Below are positions 44,971 through 55,485 of a stretch of DNA of 64,000 nucleotides, one piece after another. The DNA lies in contig WTXD01000001.1 of the NCBI GenBank assembly GCA_022496205.1, positions 434,001 to 498,000 on the forward strand, given 5' to 3'. Source of the stretch: Gloeopeniophorella convolvens (Eukaryota > Basidiomycota > Agaricomycetes > Russulales). The notes under the pieces are model-generated. The model saw nothing but the letters and a program-made list of their open reading frames with translations. It searched no databases and was not told the DNA's origin. The position numbers were made by a program, and so were the translations under genes. Numbering within the stretch: the stretch's first letter is position 1; every line of letters begins with the position of its first letter.

Positions 44971-46247
44971 TGTTCAATTTCGGGTTGAATGCGAGACTGC
45001 AAGAGTACTAGTGGATATCTTAGTTCGCGCTGAAAGAGGTAGCAATGCGAGAGGCGTGAACTAAACTCATTTATACCAGCTTGTGGCAGAGGTTGGAGCT
45101 TGGAGTTTGTGACGTCAGGGCAACGCCATTGCTACATTGGTCCAGACATAATGAAGTATTCGGCACCGCACCGGATGCATTGAGAACATTCGTCCCACGT
45201 CCCAGATTACCGACTTCTCCATGATCGCAGTGTTCGTGGACTTCATCGGATCACAGATCGATCTAGCCCTGAGGGCCAATCAGCGGGCGATGGGTACAGT
45301 GCAGGCGGAGGCGGAATTCAATCGACTCTTACATTACATTCCTACAGTACCCGGTGGACTCTTAGGTGTTCGTAAATGTTCAATGTTCGATTCCTTGCAG
45401 GGGGTGCAATGAAACGGGCAATGGTGTTGATATTCAAAGTGCATCACAGTAAATGCAACTATATACTAACTAGTACACTGTAGACAATGGATATGGAATG
45501 TCTGAACCACCGGCCCTGCATCTCCTGACGACATTAGGACATGCATGCAACCCAGACGAGGCTACGGGCACTAAGATATTCGATCGGTATCCGCCCTACT
45601 TTGGCACAGACCAGTGATGGGGGTGGGCACAAGGCCTGTAATTTGACTTGAGGTGCGGGTACGAAGATGGGTGGGAACGAGAAGGGCGGACTTTATAGGT
45701 GGCTGGCGTTGACGGCATACACGTGGCAGTCAGAACCGCCGGAAGGCCGGGGCAAACCGCAAACGGTATTCGAACAGCCCGACTGGGGCGAGGGCTCAGG
45801 GAAAGCGCCGCCAAGCCCAATACTGTTAATGTCGCGGCGTGACAGAACGCCAAAAGTGCTATTGCCGCCACTGATTTACATTGCAGGCTTCTCCAAGGCT
45901 TCTCACTGCTACACTGGTGGTCGTCGAGTCCTCCTCGATGTTCGGGCTGCGTTGGCCTTGTCGTGCGGGGATTGTGCGCCGAAACGGTCTGGGCGTGATC
46001 AATCTGACGCCGGGACCGACGTTCCACATGCATGCAAGCTGGGCCAGGGCGCCCAACAAATTTCGAGACCCGAAACGCCCCGCCTGGTCGAGCCGGTCGC
46101 GCTATCATCTGTTCTGCTGCTTCGTCACGTTCCTTGCCGTCCTTCCTTTGCCCCATCACCACCTCGCCCTGCTCAGGAGGCTACCCTCCCTCCCCTCCCT
46201 TCCCCCTTTCCTCTGCGCCCCTCCATCCTTCTTTTAATTCCGTCGCC
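44971..46247. other. Intergenic region, 1.3 kb
   Basis: Divergent region between the small hydrophilic protein gene and chitin deacetylase. A minus-strand TATAAA (45070-45075) lies about 100 bp upstream of the former. The last 120 bp before the deacetylase start are strongly C/T-rich on the plus strand (CCTCCCTCCCCTCCC around 46184), a common fungal promoter feature. Open frames here, including one of 200 codons at 45667-46269, look like chance in GC-rich DNA. Confidence 0.45.
45070..45075 (-). promoter_or_regulatory. TATA-like box
   Basis: TATAAA on the minus strand, about 100 bp upstream of the presumed start (44970) of the small hydrophilic protein gene. Confidence 0.4.
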
Positions 46248-48282
46248 ATGTTGCCCCTCGCCGTCCTAGCCTTACTCTTACCCGCCCTCTCACTCGCTCA
46301 GGATGGTGGTATCACCGGTCCAACCACTAGTCCTGAAGCCGCCGGGTATTCTTGCGACCCTTCCAAGTGTAAGCTCCCCAGCTGCAATTGCGCTAGCACA
46401 AGTCCCCCAGGTGGTCTCAGCCCTGTAAGTAGTTCGTCTCCCCCGCCTGTTCTCCCCACCCCCCGTTACATCGAGTACCATAACGTCAAGCTACGGCACA
46501 TCTTTCCCGCCGATACAATATCCCTTCGACAAACGAAACTGACCCTGACTTGTTGCTAGTCCGACGTTCCCCAGTTCATCGTTTACACAGCAGACGACGC
46601 TGTCCAATCCTACACCATCGACTCCATCAACCAGTTCCTTGCTCAGCGTAAAAATCCAAATGGCTGTCAACCCAAGATGACATACTATGTCTCGCTCAAT
46701 TATACCAATTATACGCTTGTCACCGACTGGTTTGTTGCTGGGAATGAGATTGCTGACCACACGTAAGCAACCTTCCTTCTCCCACTGGGTTGCTCAAATT
46801 GATCGACTTCGTAGCATGACTCATGTTGGACCCCCACCAGATGATGAGGTCGATGGTAATCTGATTGCCCTCAACGCGTTGGCCGGCATTCCCTTCTCTT
46901 CGATCATTGGCTTCCGTGCCCCCTTCTTGAACTACACTGCCGACACTCTGAAGCACCTGGCGGCCGCTCGGTTCACTTACGATTCGACAGCAAGCGCTTC
47001 AATCCCGGTGACTGACCCAAATTCGGATGCGTACTGGCCATACACTCTTGATAATGGTTTGGCGAATGATTGCTTGAATATTCCCAATATCTGCAAGGGC
47101 GAGCCGAAACTGCCCGGTTTCTGGGAGGTTCCAATGTACGCTTTCTTCGACAACCGCGGTTCTGCAGGGCCCCACCTCATGGACCCTTGGTTGTAAGTGC
47201 AGTAATTACACTGGGCCGTATTTTCTTGGCTTACATGTGTTAGGGATGCCGCTAATGGTGCGAACTCTGTCAACGACTCGGCGACCCTCGAATACATGAA
47301 GAACACCTTCACTGCGCACTACAATGGCAACCGTCAGCCTATCGGCCTCTACACGCACCCCATCCATACTTCGGTGCGAAACTTCGGCTTCTTGTCGTTT
47401 CTTTTCTTCTCATCACTCGTCTTAGACAACATACCCTGGTGTGAATGCTCCGCTGTCGACCATCAACATGATCAATGCTTTCCTCGACTGGGCGCAGCTG
47501 CAACAGAACGGTGAGTTGACCTGCCCCTTGTGTCAATCCCACCTGACTCGTGCTTGTAGTATGGATTGTCTCGACTGAGCAGCTGTTGGCTTGGGTTCAG
47601 AATCCTGTCCCCATATCCCAATTGGACTCCTTCGCCCCCCTCAAGTGCTCGACGCCACAGGTCAATCAGGCTATCTGCGACGGCATCCCCGCCAACGAAC
47701 AGGGTCTTCTCGACCATTGCGATTTCCCCGATTTCCCTTTCTATACATGCGTCAGTATTGTGACATGCGTCCCGGTTATTAAACCCCTGATCCCTGTCGT
47801 AGTATGGTTGTCCGCAAACCGAGCCTACCCCCGATGACCCGAACCCGCCCCAGGACACTTCTAGTGGCCAGCAATTGCGCTTCCGCCGTAAGTCCTCTTT
47901 GGCCTCGTGATCACCTTCTGATTGGCTCAATGATATATTCAGTACCTGCGAACTGCTCAACGCCGTTCTGGGATCCTATCAAGGGTAATTGCATTTGCAC
48001 TTCCGATTCGTGCCAGTTCACGGATGGTTCACGTCCCATTGGCGTAAGTCTCACTCACTCGACTTTGTCATACGGATGTTTATAACCTCTCCACAGCCTA
48101 ATGGAGCCAATCTGACTGGCGGTGGCACTGGCGGCGAGTTCAATACAACCGCGTCCCCTACCGCCTCATTTGCACCATTCAACGGGAATGGCGCACTTCC
48201 GATCTTGCCTGCTGGTGTCTTACCTGCGGCCATGGTGGGACTCATCGGTGTTGTTTGGGGATGGGTCGCAGTACACTTCTGA
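46248..48282 (+). CDS. Chitin deacetylase-like carbohydrate esterase family 4 protein, probably GPI-anchored
   Basis: Secreted enzyme that would convert cell-wall chitin to chitosan. Nine exons: 46248-46424, 46560-46762, 46815-47192, 47244-47373, 47426-47510, 47560-47750, 47803-47887, 47943-48043, 48097-48282; 1536 nt, 511 aa. Signal peptide MLPLAVLALLLPALSLAQ. A Cys-rich opening (CDPSKCKLPSCNCAS) leads into the NodB fold: motif 1 YTADDAV (Asp-Asp kept, but Ala where Phe is common), motif 2 HTMTH (two zinc His), motif 3 RAPFLNY. A Cys-rich region follows, then an N-glycosylatable tail and a hydrophobic C-terminus (LPAAMVGLIGVVWGWVAVHF), as in GPI-anchored proteins. The opening and motif order resemble the group that includes insect deacetylases more than the classic fungal one (recalled). 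The first intron is 135 nt. Confidence 0.88.
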
Positions 48283-48905
48283 TCTCTATTCACTGTTGCG
48301 GTGGGACTGGGGTTTCGGACTGTAGGCCGCTATCAGCCATAGTACGATAGTGACTGGGACACTTGACATTTTCTGGATGGACACGACTTCGTTTATCTCG
48401 CACTGCCATCCTTAGTTGCTTCGATGGCACCGTTGCTACCCTCCGAATATTCTTACTGAAACCTGGCGTGATCTCCCACGCATGGGGGATAATTTGTGGG
48501 GCTGTCTGCTTACAGTCATTTTCGAAAAGGTTGAGACGCGAGTCTCTTTTTTTCTCGCGCCATTACCATATCGGGCATCCTTCAGTGTTCACACACCCAT
48601 TCTCCTCAAGGCTAGCCCTGCCCTTGTAGCACCAATTCCTGTCTTAAAACTCGCAAAAAAGCAGGATCAACATCAGGCTCACCACAGGTGCATGCACATG
48701 GTTTGTTGAGAACATCGTGAGGTCGAGGCAGCGTGGAGGCAGGATCAGGCAGGATCCCGGAAAGGAAACACCTCTTCGGGAGCCGCGAGAAAAGCATCCT
48801 CGCGCCTCAACCTTTTCGAAAACGACTGTAACCATTGGCATAATTCATGGCATAGACAGAATGGATACAGGTAGAAGGCATGAGACAAAGGCCAAAGACG
48901 GTGCT
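48283..48905. other. Convergent intergenic region with an inverted-repeat element
   Basis: 623 bp between the stop codons of chitin deacetylase and eL21. Half of it is occupied by the inverted-repeat unit at 48510-48831. No gene seen. Confidence 0.6.
48510..48831. repeat. 322-bp unit bounded by 33-nt inverted repeats (MITE-like)
   Basis: Left arm 48510-48542 and right arm 48799-48831 are reverse complements at 31 of 33 positions, starting TTACAGTC and containing the palindrome TTTTCGAAAA. Weaker similarity continues inward through CTCTTTTTTTCTCGCG versus GCTTTTCTCGCG. Both mismatches are transitions (A in the left arm, G in the right when read alike). No coding capacity inside and no clear target-site duplication outside. 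It could be an old miniature inverted-repeat transposable element, or a long hairpin in 3' UTR sequence. Confidence 0.6.
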
Positions 48906-49550
48906 TTAGATGGTGGTCTCATATGGTACAGGAACGATGGTCTGCGGCGTGTTGTCCGCAACAGACACCGTGTGGGCGCCGCGGGGGAGTACGGGCACAC
49001 GCTTCAGGTTGACGCGCTCTGCACAGGCGGCGCACGTGAGCATGTGGTGAGATGGGCTGGGATAGTAACATACCGCCCTTCGCCTTGGCCTCTACATGAG
49101 CATCGTGATTGCGCTTGACCCGGTCCAAGAACTCCTGTCGGCATTTTGAGTGCCGGATGTGCTCGACGCGAATGTTCACGCGCTTCTCAATGTAGCGGTT
49201 GCCGACGACCTTGTTGACGATCACGCCGACAGCGTGGGGGGTGACATTGTAGACGATGCCAGTCCGTCTTTTAGGTGCGTTAGATGGGTACGCAGCCGGA
49301 TGGCAACCATGTAACACAGACCCATGGTAGAACTTATGGGGCATGCCCTTTTGCTGCGCTGCATTCGCCTTAATGTCTACAATATCCCCGACACGGTAGG
49401 GAATAAGGAAGGTCGACAACTTGACGGGGCCATGCTCTGTAAAATTGTCAGTTCTGTCTCATCCTGAAGATGCACAGGCGAATACACACCCTTGAATCCC
49501 CTCGTGAACATATGGCGCGTGCGCGCCCTGTAACCGAAAGAGTGCGGCAT
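48906..49550 (-). CDS. RPL21: Ribosomal protein eL21 (60S L21)
   Basis: Large-subunit ribosomal protein. Exons 49550-49490, 49436-49322, 49267-49074, 49018-48906; 483 nt, exactly 160 aa, the standard length. It starts MPHSFGYRARTRHMFTRGFK, continues LIPYRVGDIVDIKANAAQQK, GMPHKFYHGRTGIVYNVT, VVGNRYIEKRVNIRVEHI and KCRQEFLDRVKRN, and ends NTPQTIVPVPYETTI. All splice joins agree with the family. It is head to head with uS4 across 244 bp. Confidence 0.97.
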
Positions 49551-49794
49551 TTTGAAGACTAAGGAGAGTCAGAATCAGGGTTCAGATGGACGGTGGGGAC
49601 GCAGTGCGCACAAGCGTTGACTAGGCAGAATAGATCGCTGACGGGATGCTCAAGGCCGAGCGGTGTGTTGGGTGTTCGGGTATCGCCGAGTGGCTTTGTT
49701 GGCCTGTACAGTTGTGGCGTACCGCGCGACCGTCCTGTTGACGACACTTTGGCCGAGCTGTATCTTCCCTCAAGGCGCCGTCCTCTCAAGAACC
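49551..49794. promoter_or_regulatory. Divergent ribosomal-protein promoter (eL21 / uS4)
   Basis: 244 bp between two ribosomal protein start codons, so one small region must drive both genes at matched level. No TATA box; ribosomal protein promoters are often TATA-less. I could not name a specific factor site with confidence. Confidence 0.6.
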
Positions 49795-50625
49795 ATGCCC
49801 AGGTAATGTCGGTGCATCTCTGACGATTGTGTCTCTGACTTGCGTTGCAGGGCACCAAGGAATCACTCCAAGACGTGAGCATTCCATTCTTCAAGATCCA
49901 CCTTGTGTGGAGGGATACACGATGCTGATTTCAGCCGTGCCCCGTTAATTTGTATGCAGTTACAAGGTCCCTCGTCGACCTTTCGAATCTGCTCGCCTCG
50001 ATGCCGAACTCAAGGTGCGCGCGTCTGTTCTCGCGGCATCCCGTGGCGCTTACTGTGGGTCTGCAGCTTGCCGGCGAGTACGGTCTCCGCAACAAGCGTG
50101 AGATCTGGCGCATTGCCCTTATTCTCTCAAAAATCCGTCGTGCTGCTCGTGAGCTGTTGAAGCTCGACGACAAGGACCCGAAGCGCCTCTTCGAAGGCAA
50201 TGCGCTCATTCGTCGTCTTGTGCGCATTGGTGTGCTCGACGAGACGCGCATGCGTCTCGATTACGTGCTTGCACTCAAGATTGAGGACTTCTTGGAGCGT
50301 CGCCTGCAGACGCAGGTGTTCAAGCTCGGCCTCGCGAAGAGCATTCACCACGCGCGTGTGCTCATCAGGCAGCGCCACATCCGGTGCGTCACGCGCCCCG
50401 ATCGTTAGAGCCTAAAGACCAAGGCTGATTGGTATATGCGCGTGCAGGGTTGGCAAGCAGATCGTGAACGTCCCGTCATTCGTTGTCCGCCTCGACTCGC
50501 AGAAACACATCGACTTTGCGCTCACGTCGCCGTATGGTGGTGGCCGCCCTGGTCGCGTCAAGCGCAAGCGCGCTGCGGCGGCGGCCAAGAAGGAGGAGGG
50601 TGGTGAGGAGGAGGAGGAGGACTGA
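49795..50625 (+). CDS. RPS9: Ribosomal protein uS4 (40S S9)
   Basis: Small-subunit ribosomal protein. Exons 49795-49802 (8 nt, ATGCCCAG), 49851-49874 (24 nt), 49960-50014, 50067-50383, 50448-50625; 582 nt, 193 aa. It reads [20 protein letters not shown], then [39 protein letters not shown], the S4 RNA-binding domain ([40 protein letters not shown]) and a basic end with [20 protein letters not shown]. The very short first coding exon means the start codon and the rest are far apart and easily mis-annotated. Confidence 0.97.
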
Positions 50626-50892
50626 GCGACGGACAGGGTGACGCGCGTCCGGCCGTATTGATGCTAGCCTATGTGTATATGGCAGGAAACATATGGCATA
50701 AAAAATTCCGAGACATCTAACATTTGATGGACAATCGCGAGTGCCTGTGCAGGGCCTGTGCAGCACGTCGGAAGTAAATTGGAGGCGTGGGAAGGGGTGG
50801 CCGGAAGCGGCTAGCGGCAGGGTTGAGTTGTGCGGTGAGCGTGCTCTGCCCAGCGCAACTCCCCCCGGTGTCTCGCCATCCCCGCCTCTCGC

Positions 50893-53800
50893 ATGTCCCA
50901 CCAGTCCGCTCTCTTGTCTCCTCCCACGTCCCCCGAGGAGGACGAGCTAGAGAACTGGAGCGAAGTTACGGATCACCGTGACGCAGAGAGCGCCCATCAG
51001 CACATCGAACAAGTTGACCGACCTGATGGTGACCTCGCAGTCAAGGCGGACAACCTTGCCACCCAAGATGTCGACAAGCCACCCAGTGTCCCCATCCTAG
51101 ACTCAACCCTCAATGTTCCTTCCCCTGTCCTCGAAAGCCCTGCCATGAGTATACGCGATTCAGCTAGCATGCACAGTATCCCCACCCTCCAAGTGACAGA
51201 GCCACAAGGTTCATCCTCACTCCCTCAAAGCCCAGATATCCCTTCATTCAGCGATGACGAGGATGCTCCTTCGGTACATAGAAGTATCGGCTCGAGCACT
51301 GCTGTCCCCCCGCCTTCCCCGCGGAGACCCGCTCGACCCCGCTCGGCCTTAGACGTAGGTTCTTCGCTCTTTGACACGGGCCACACTGTTCTTATCCTTC
51401 GCGCGTGAAGGGACGATCCCCAAACCGTCTCTCGGGCTTTTTCTCCCAGTTCATCCATCGACGGGACCATCTCCCGCCCTCTCCGAACACCTTCACACAT
51501 CAGGAACGGGCGAGTCCAACTCCGGAAGAGTCAGCCGTCCCCTCGCGGTCGTCCTCCCCCATGCAAGTAGCTCGACCATCCACTCCCCCGCCGCCTTTAC
51601 CTCCGCCGTCCTTGGGTGAACTTGGTTTATCCTTGAGCGTTCTCACAGATCACATGTCACCATCGCACTTCAGCACACCGCCCACGAGTGGAGCTTTTCT
51701 TGCTCCTCACTATCTTCTCCTCTGCCATGCTCAAGGATTGGATGTATTACCTTTGGTGTCCCCTCCTGCGCCCGTACCTTACGCCTTAATCCGTCGCGTC
51801 AGCTTCAAGAGCGTCGTGGTGATGGAGCACCGAGGTGTCTTAGTCGCCATATCCGGACGTCGCGACGGGGTTCGCGTGTATGCTCTCGACGAGATCAAGA
51901 AGGCCGTTGAATGGCGCCTTGACGTCGAGATTCGCCGGGAACGGGATAAATTGCGTCGAGAGGAGGCTAAGCGGGCGCCACCTCGCGATGTCACTCCCGG
52001 TGACATCTTCTCTTTGGAGAAGATGGCACTTTCTCGCTCAAGTCCGGACAGGAGCAAGTCAGTGCGAAGGTCGCCGTCTGCAGGCGCGGCTTTCGCGTCC
52101 CCGAAAGGTCCCCAGCTCAAGAAGACCAAAACGCCACCGCAGCCGTCCCACCAAGCGCCCCACCTACCCCCGGCCATAAGCCCAATACCGTCCGGCCCAC
52201 CCCCTTCTTACAGCAGCCCGTCTCCACCTCGCCGGCTATTAAGCCAACATTCTGCTGGTTCCCTTCATGATGCTGGAGGTAGAGGCCAATCCGTCAACGA
52301 TGTTTTGAGAGGAACGGTCTCCCGAAGGGCAACAGATGTTGTCGAACTCGACAACAGTCGTGACGGAGACACGAAGACTGATTGGTTAGAGGAATCACAC
52401 AGCGACGATGAGGCGATCAACGTTGTTGCCGCTGGGGCGAGTGGCAGCCGAGCTTTGGATGAGCGAACTAGCTCGATGGCCGCGGCGGAGTCGATAGTCA
52501 GCAACGCCTCTGGGCTGGACAGTACTGTAAACCCCGCACAGAACAGTCGACCTCTTTCGACTGCTACGCTCACTCCTACCGGTTTCCGTCGAGCACGGCC
52601 ATCTGATCTGGATCTTTCTGCGATACGAGCCGATCCTCATCCCGCTGTACCTCCATCTCCTACTCCAACCCTGCTCACCCTCCGGCAAGCCCTTCTCGCA
52701 TCTCCGTCCTCTGGTCCCGTCCCCACCATGAGTTCCATCAATTCGCGGCTTACTGACCCCCCAGCTCCTGATCTGGATATCGACGACGATGACGAAAACG
52801 AGAACGGCGCAGGCACGCCTACCAACGACCGCATATCATTTGCAGAGGCACTCATGGAGAGCCGTATTCCGGACTTGCCCCCACCTGGCACACGTGTTCC
52901 TCAGCAAGCTATCTTATTTACCCAATCACACTCGGTTGCAACTGGCGAGGACGACGCGCCAAGCAGCCCTGTCTCTTTGTCTGCACAGAGCAATCGCACT
53001 AGGCAAAGCCACGACACTCAGGGAAGTAGACGCCGTAGGCGGCGCTGGTCGGTGTTGGATGGAATATTTTCGGGACCAGGAGAACAACCGGAGGCTGGGA
53101 CGCCGACAACGCCATCTCACCTACCGGAGTCGCACAGTACACAGACGCGCGAAAGAAGCCCAGCGCAGCGGTCGCAGTCTCCGTACCGATCTTCGCAGCC
53201 CACGAGCCGACCCTCGACGCGGGGTTCTGATTCGGGGATCAACCTGCCTCCAGTTCCCGTGCTTCCCCATTCACGCTTCTTCTCACGTATCCTTGGCGGT
53301 GCATTCACGCACCGGCGGTCGGAAGACAGCACGGACTCCCTGCAACGCATGGACAACATCGAGAACGGCACGCGGCGCCAGCAAAGCCTCGCTCCACCCC
53401 ATGCGCCGGCGCCGAAGCTCGAATATGTCAAGTTGCCTGGCACCAAGGGCTCTCTGATGATTAAGGCGGTGGAAACGAACAGAAAGAGGTCAGTCATGTC
53501 ATACAACGACTATATGCAGTCCTCACTCGCATGCGACAGCTTCCTCGCTATCCTCTGTGGCGACAATGGCGAGAAAGTTGAGCTGTTCGCTGGCACCTAC
53601 CGAACAGCACTCGGACTTTCGCGCACATTCATCCTGCCCGATTCTCCGCGTTCACTGGAATTGCAGTTGCAGGGTGATGACCTCGTCGAAGTCTTTCTTG
53701 TTTTCTCCCAGAACGTCTTTGGTCTCGAGCCTGCCACCGTACGGGTGCGTGAGGTTCGACTGGGACGGGCCGAGCGGAGAGCTGCACGCCGGCGCGCGCG

Positions 53801-55200
53801 CGAACTCCAGGCTGAGGACCCATTGGGTCCCGAAACAGATGCTCCACCCACCGTGGAGGATACGACGAATGTCAACGTCAGTGTGGGACTCTCAGTTCCA
53901 TCTTCGGTCTCTGTCACCACAGAAATCTCCGCTGGAACGACTCTTGCCGGCGGCGTTTCGCCGTCTCCTTCTCAAGCTAACATATCGCAACGATCTGGCA
54001 ACGCGGCTCCTAAGATAGACGACCTTGTACCCATTCCCTCTGGTCCTTATACTACCTTCCAGCAACTCTCTTTTTCACCAAACTTCCCCCTTGCCGCCAT
54101 TGTGGACGACTACATTATTCCTCCAACATACCCCGACTTCCTGCACTACCGCTCAGTCCATGAACCTGATATCAATGGAAACGTTGACGTGGATCTTTCG
54201 CAAGTGCAATTTTCTCCGCCAGGTCTACCTCTTCCCCCTGCCGCACCGCCATCACAATGGTATTATAGGGATCCGAAAGGCGTCGTCCATGGTTAGTCAC
54301 AGCCATAGATTTGATAGGTTTTGGACATTGGTTGATTACATCACAGGACCCTGGTCGTCATCGCGCATGCAAGCCTGGTATAGGGAAGCGTTGTTACCAC
54401 CAGATCTCCCCGTGCGACGGGAGGAAGATACCGATTACGTCCTGCTGAAAGACTTGAGACAACACTGCGTGGACCCGTCCCAACCGTTTGGGCCCTCACC
54501 AATCCGAGCGCCCTCAGGAGAATCGTCATCCTGTGATTCAAGCGCCGGAAAACCTCTCCTTTCTCCAATCTCCTTGTTGACGCAATCACGGATATTTGGT
54601 CCCCCGGCCCTATTCTATTCCTCTAGAGGTGGTCACAGCACAAGTATCGTCGATGGCAGAGGCAGATCTGTCCTGAAGGACCGCTTCGTCTGGACCCCAG
54701 ATGAACAGGATGCGGATGGCCAGACTTTGGCTGCTGGCCGCCTGGGCGACATCAAGCGACTGGAAGCGTTCGACGTCCAAGACCGGTCTATCCTTGTAGC
54801 CATGCGTCAGGGCGGCTTTGAGGCAGTGGATCTGCGCGACGCTCTCTTGCGGCCGGCCGACGCCTCGCGCGACTTCCTCCCCCACTTTACATCTCTACCT
54901 TTCCAGATGAACCGGCGCAAGATCTTCACATGGAGAATTGGCTCTCCGGTGAATTTTCAGTCGCCTTATCCGACGACACAGCTCCCGCGGAAGCCCTCTC
55001 GTCACACAGTTCCCACAAAGAAAATGAGCACTGGCCCCGGCAAGTCGCCCGCGCGGCCTGAGTTTGGCGGCGATGCGGACGGCGAACGCTTGCGCGACGA
55101 AATCGTATGGCTTGGACGGCAGGACGACAATATATACCTATGCGAACGCGACGCCGACAAGTTCCGTATTCTACGGCTATCCCCCATTGGTGCCCGTTAA
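50893..55200 (+). CDS. Large protein with CNH-like segments and a GYF domain
   Basis: Exons 50893-51354, 51411-54291, 54347-55200; 4197 nt, 1398 aa. A CNH (citron homology)-like propeller is visible in pieces: APHYLLLCHAQGLDVLPLVS, IRRVSFKSVVVMEHRGVLVA, ISGRRDGVRVYALDEI, and after a disordered insert of over 450 residues, SYNDYMQSSLACDSFLAILC and FLVFSQNVFGLEPATVRVRE. Around residue 1110 a GYF domain starts: SQWYYRDPKGVVHGPWSSSR, then MQAWYREALLPPDLPVRREE and YVLLKDLRQ. The intron 54292-54346 lies inside it. GYF domains bind proline-rich ligands; CNH domains occur in Rho-pathway proteins. The final 250 residues contain WTPDEQ and WLGRQDDNIYLCERDADKFR, possibly the last propeller blades. The CNH call is tentative, the GYF call is firm. 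Confidence 0.75.
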
Positions 55201-55485
55201 GGCTCACTACACCCACGAGATTTTGGACTCGCGCGACCCGGCCTTCAGTACTATACACACATATGCATTAGTCCTTGCTGCTGTATATCATCACTTCATC
55301 TGTGGTATCAGGCTCTCTGATCACGCATGCACACCACCACCACCATCATTGCATCGCACGTATTTTTCGTATTTAACACAATGTTTGAAGTATCTTGGAG
55401 CATTAGCAGTAGCAGCCGACAGCATGTTCTTTTAGGCGCGCGCGGCGGTGCATTATATGTTACAATAGACCCATCCAGCGTATAT

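Noticed and set aside
45667..46269. A 200-codon plus-strand open frame upstream of and overlapping the chitin deacetylase start
   Set aside because: No recognisable motif, Pro/Ser/Arg-rich text typical of GC-rich noncoding DNA, and its end overlaps the signal-peptide exon in another frame.
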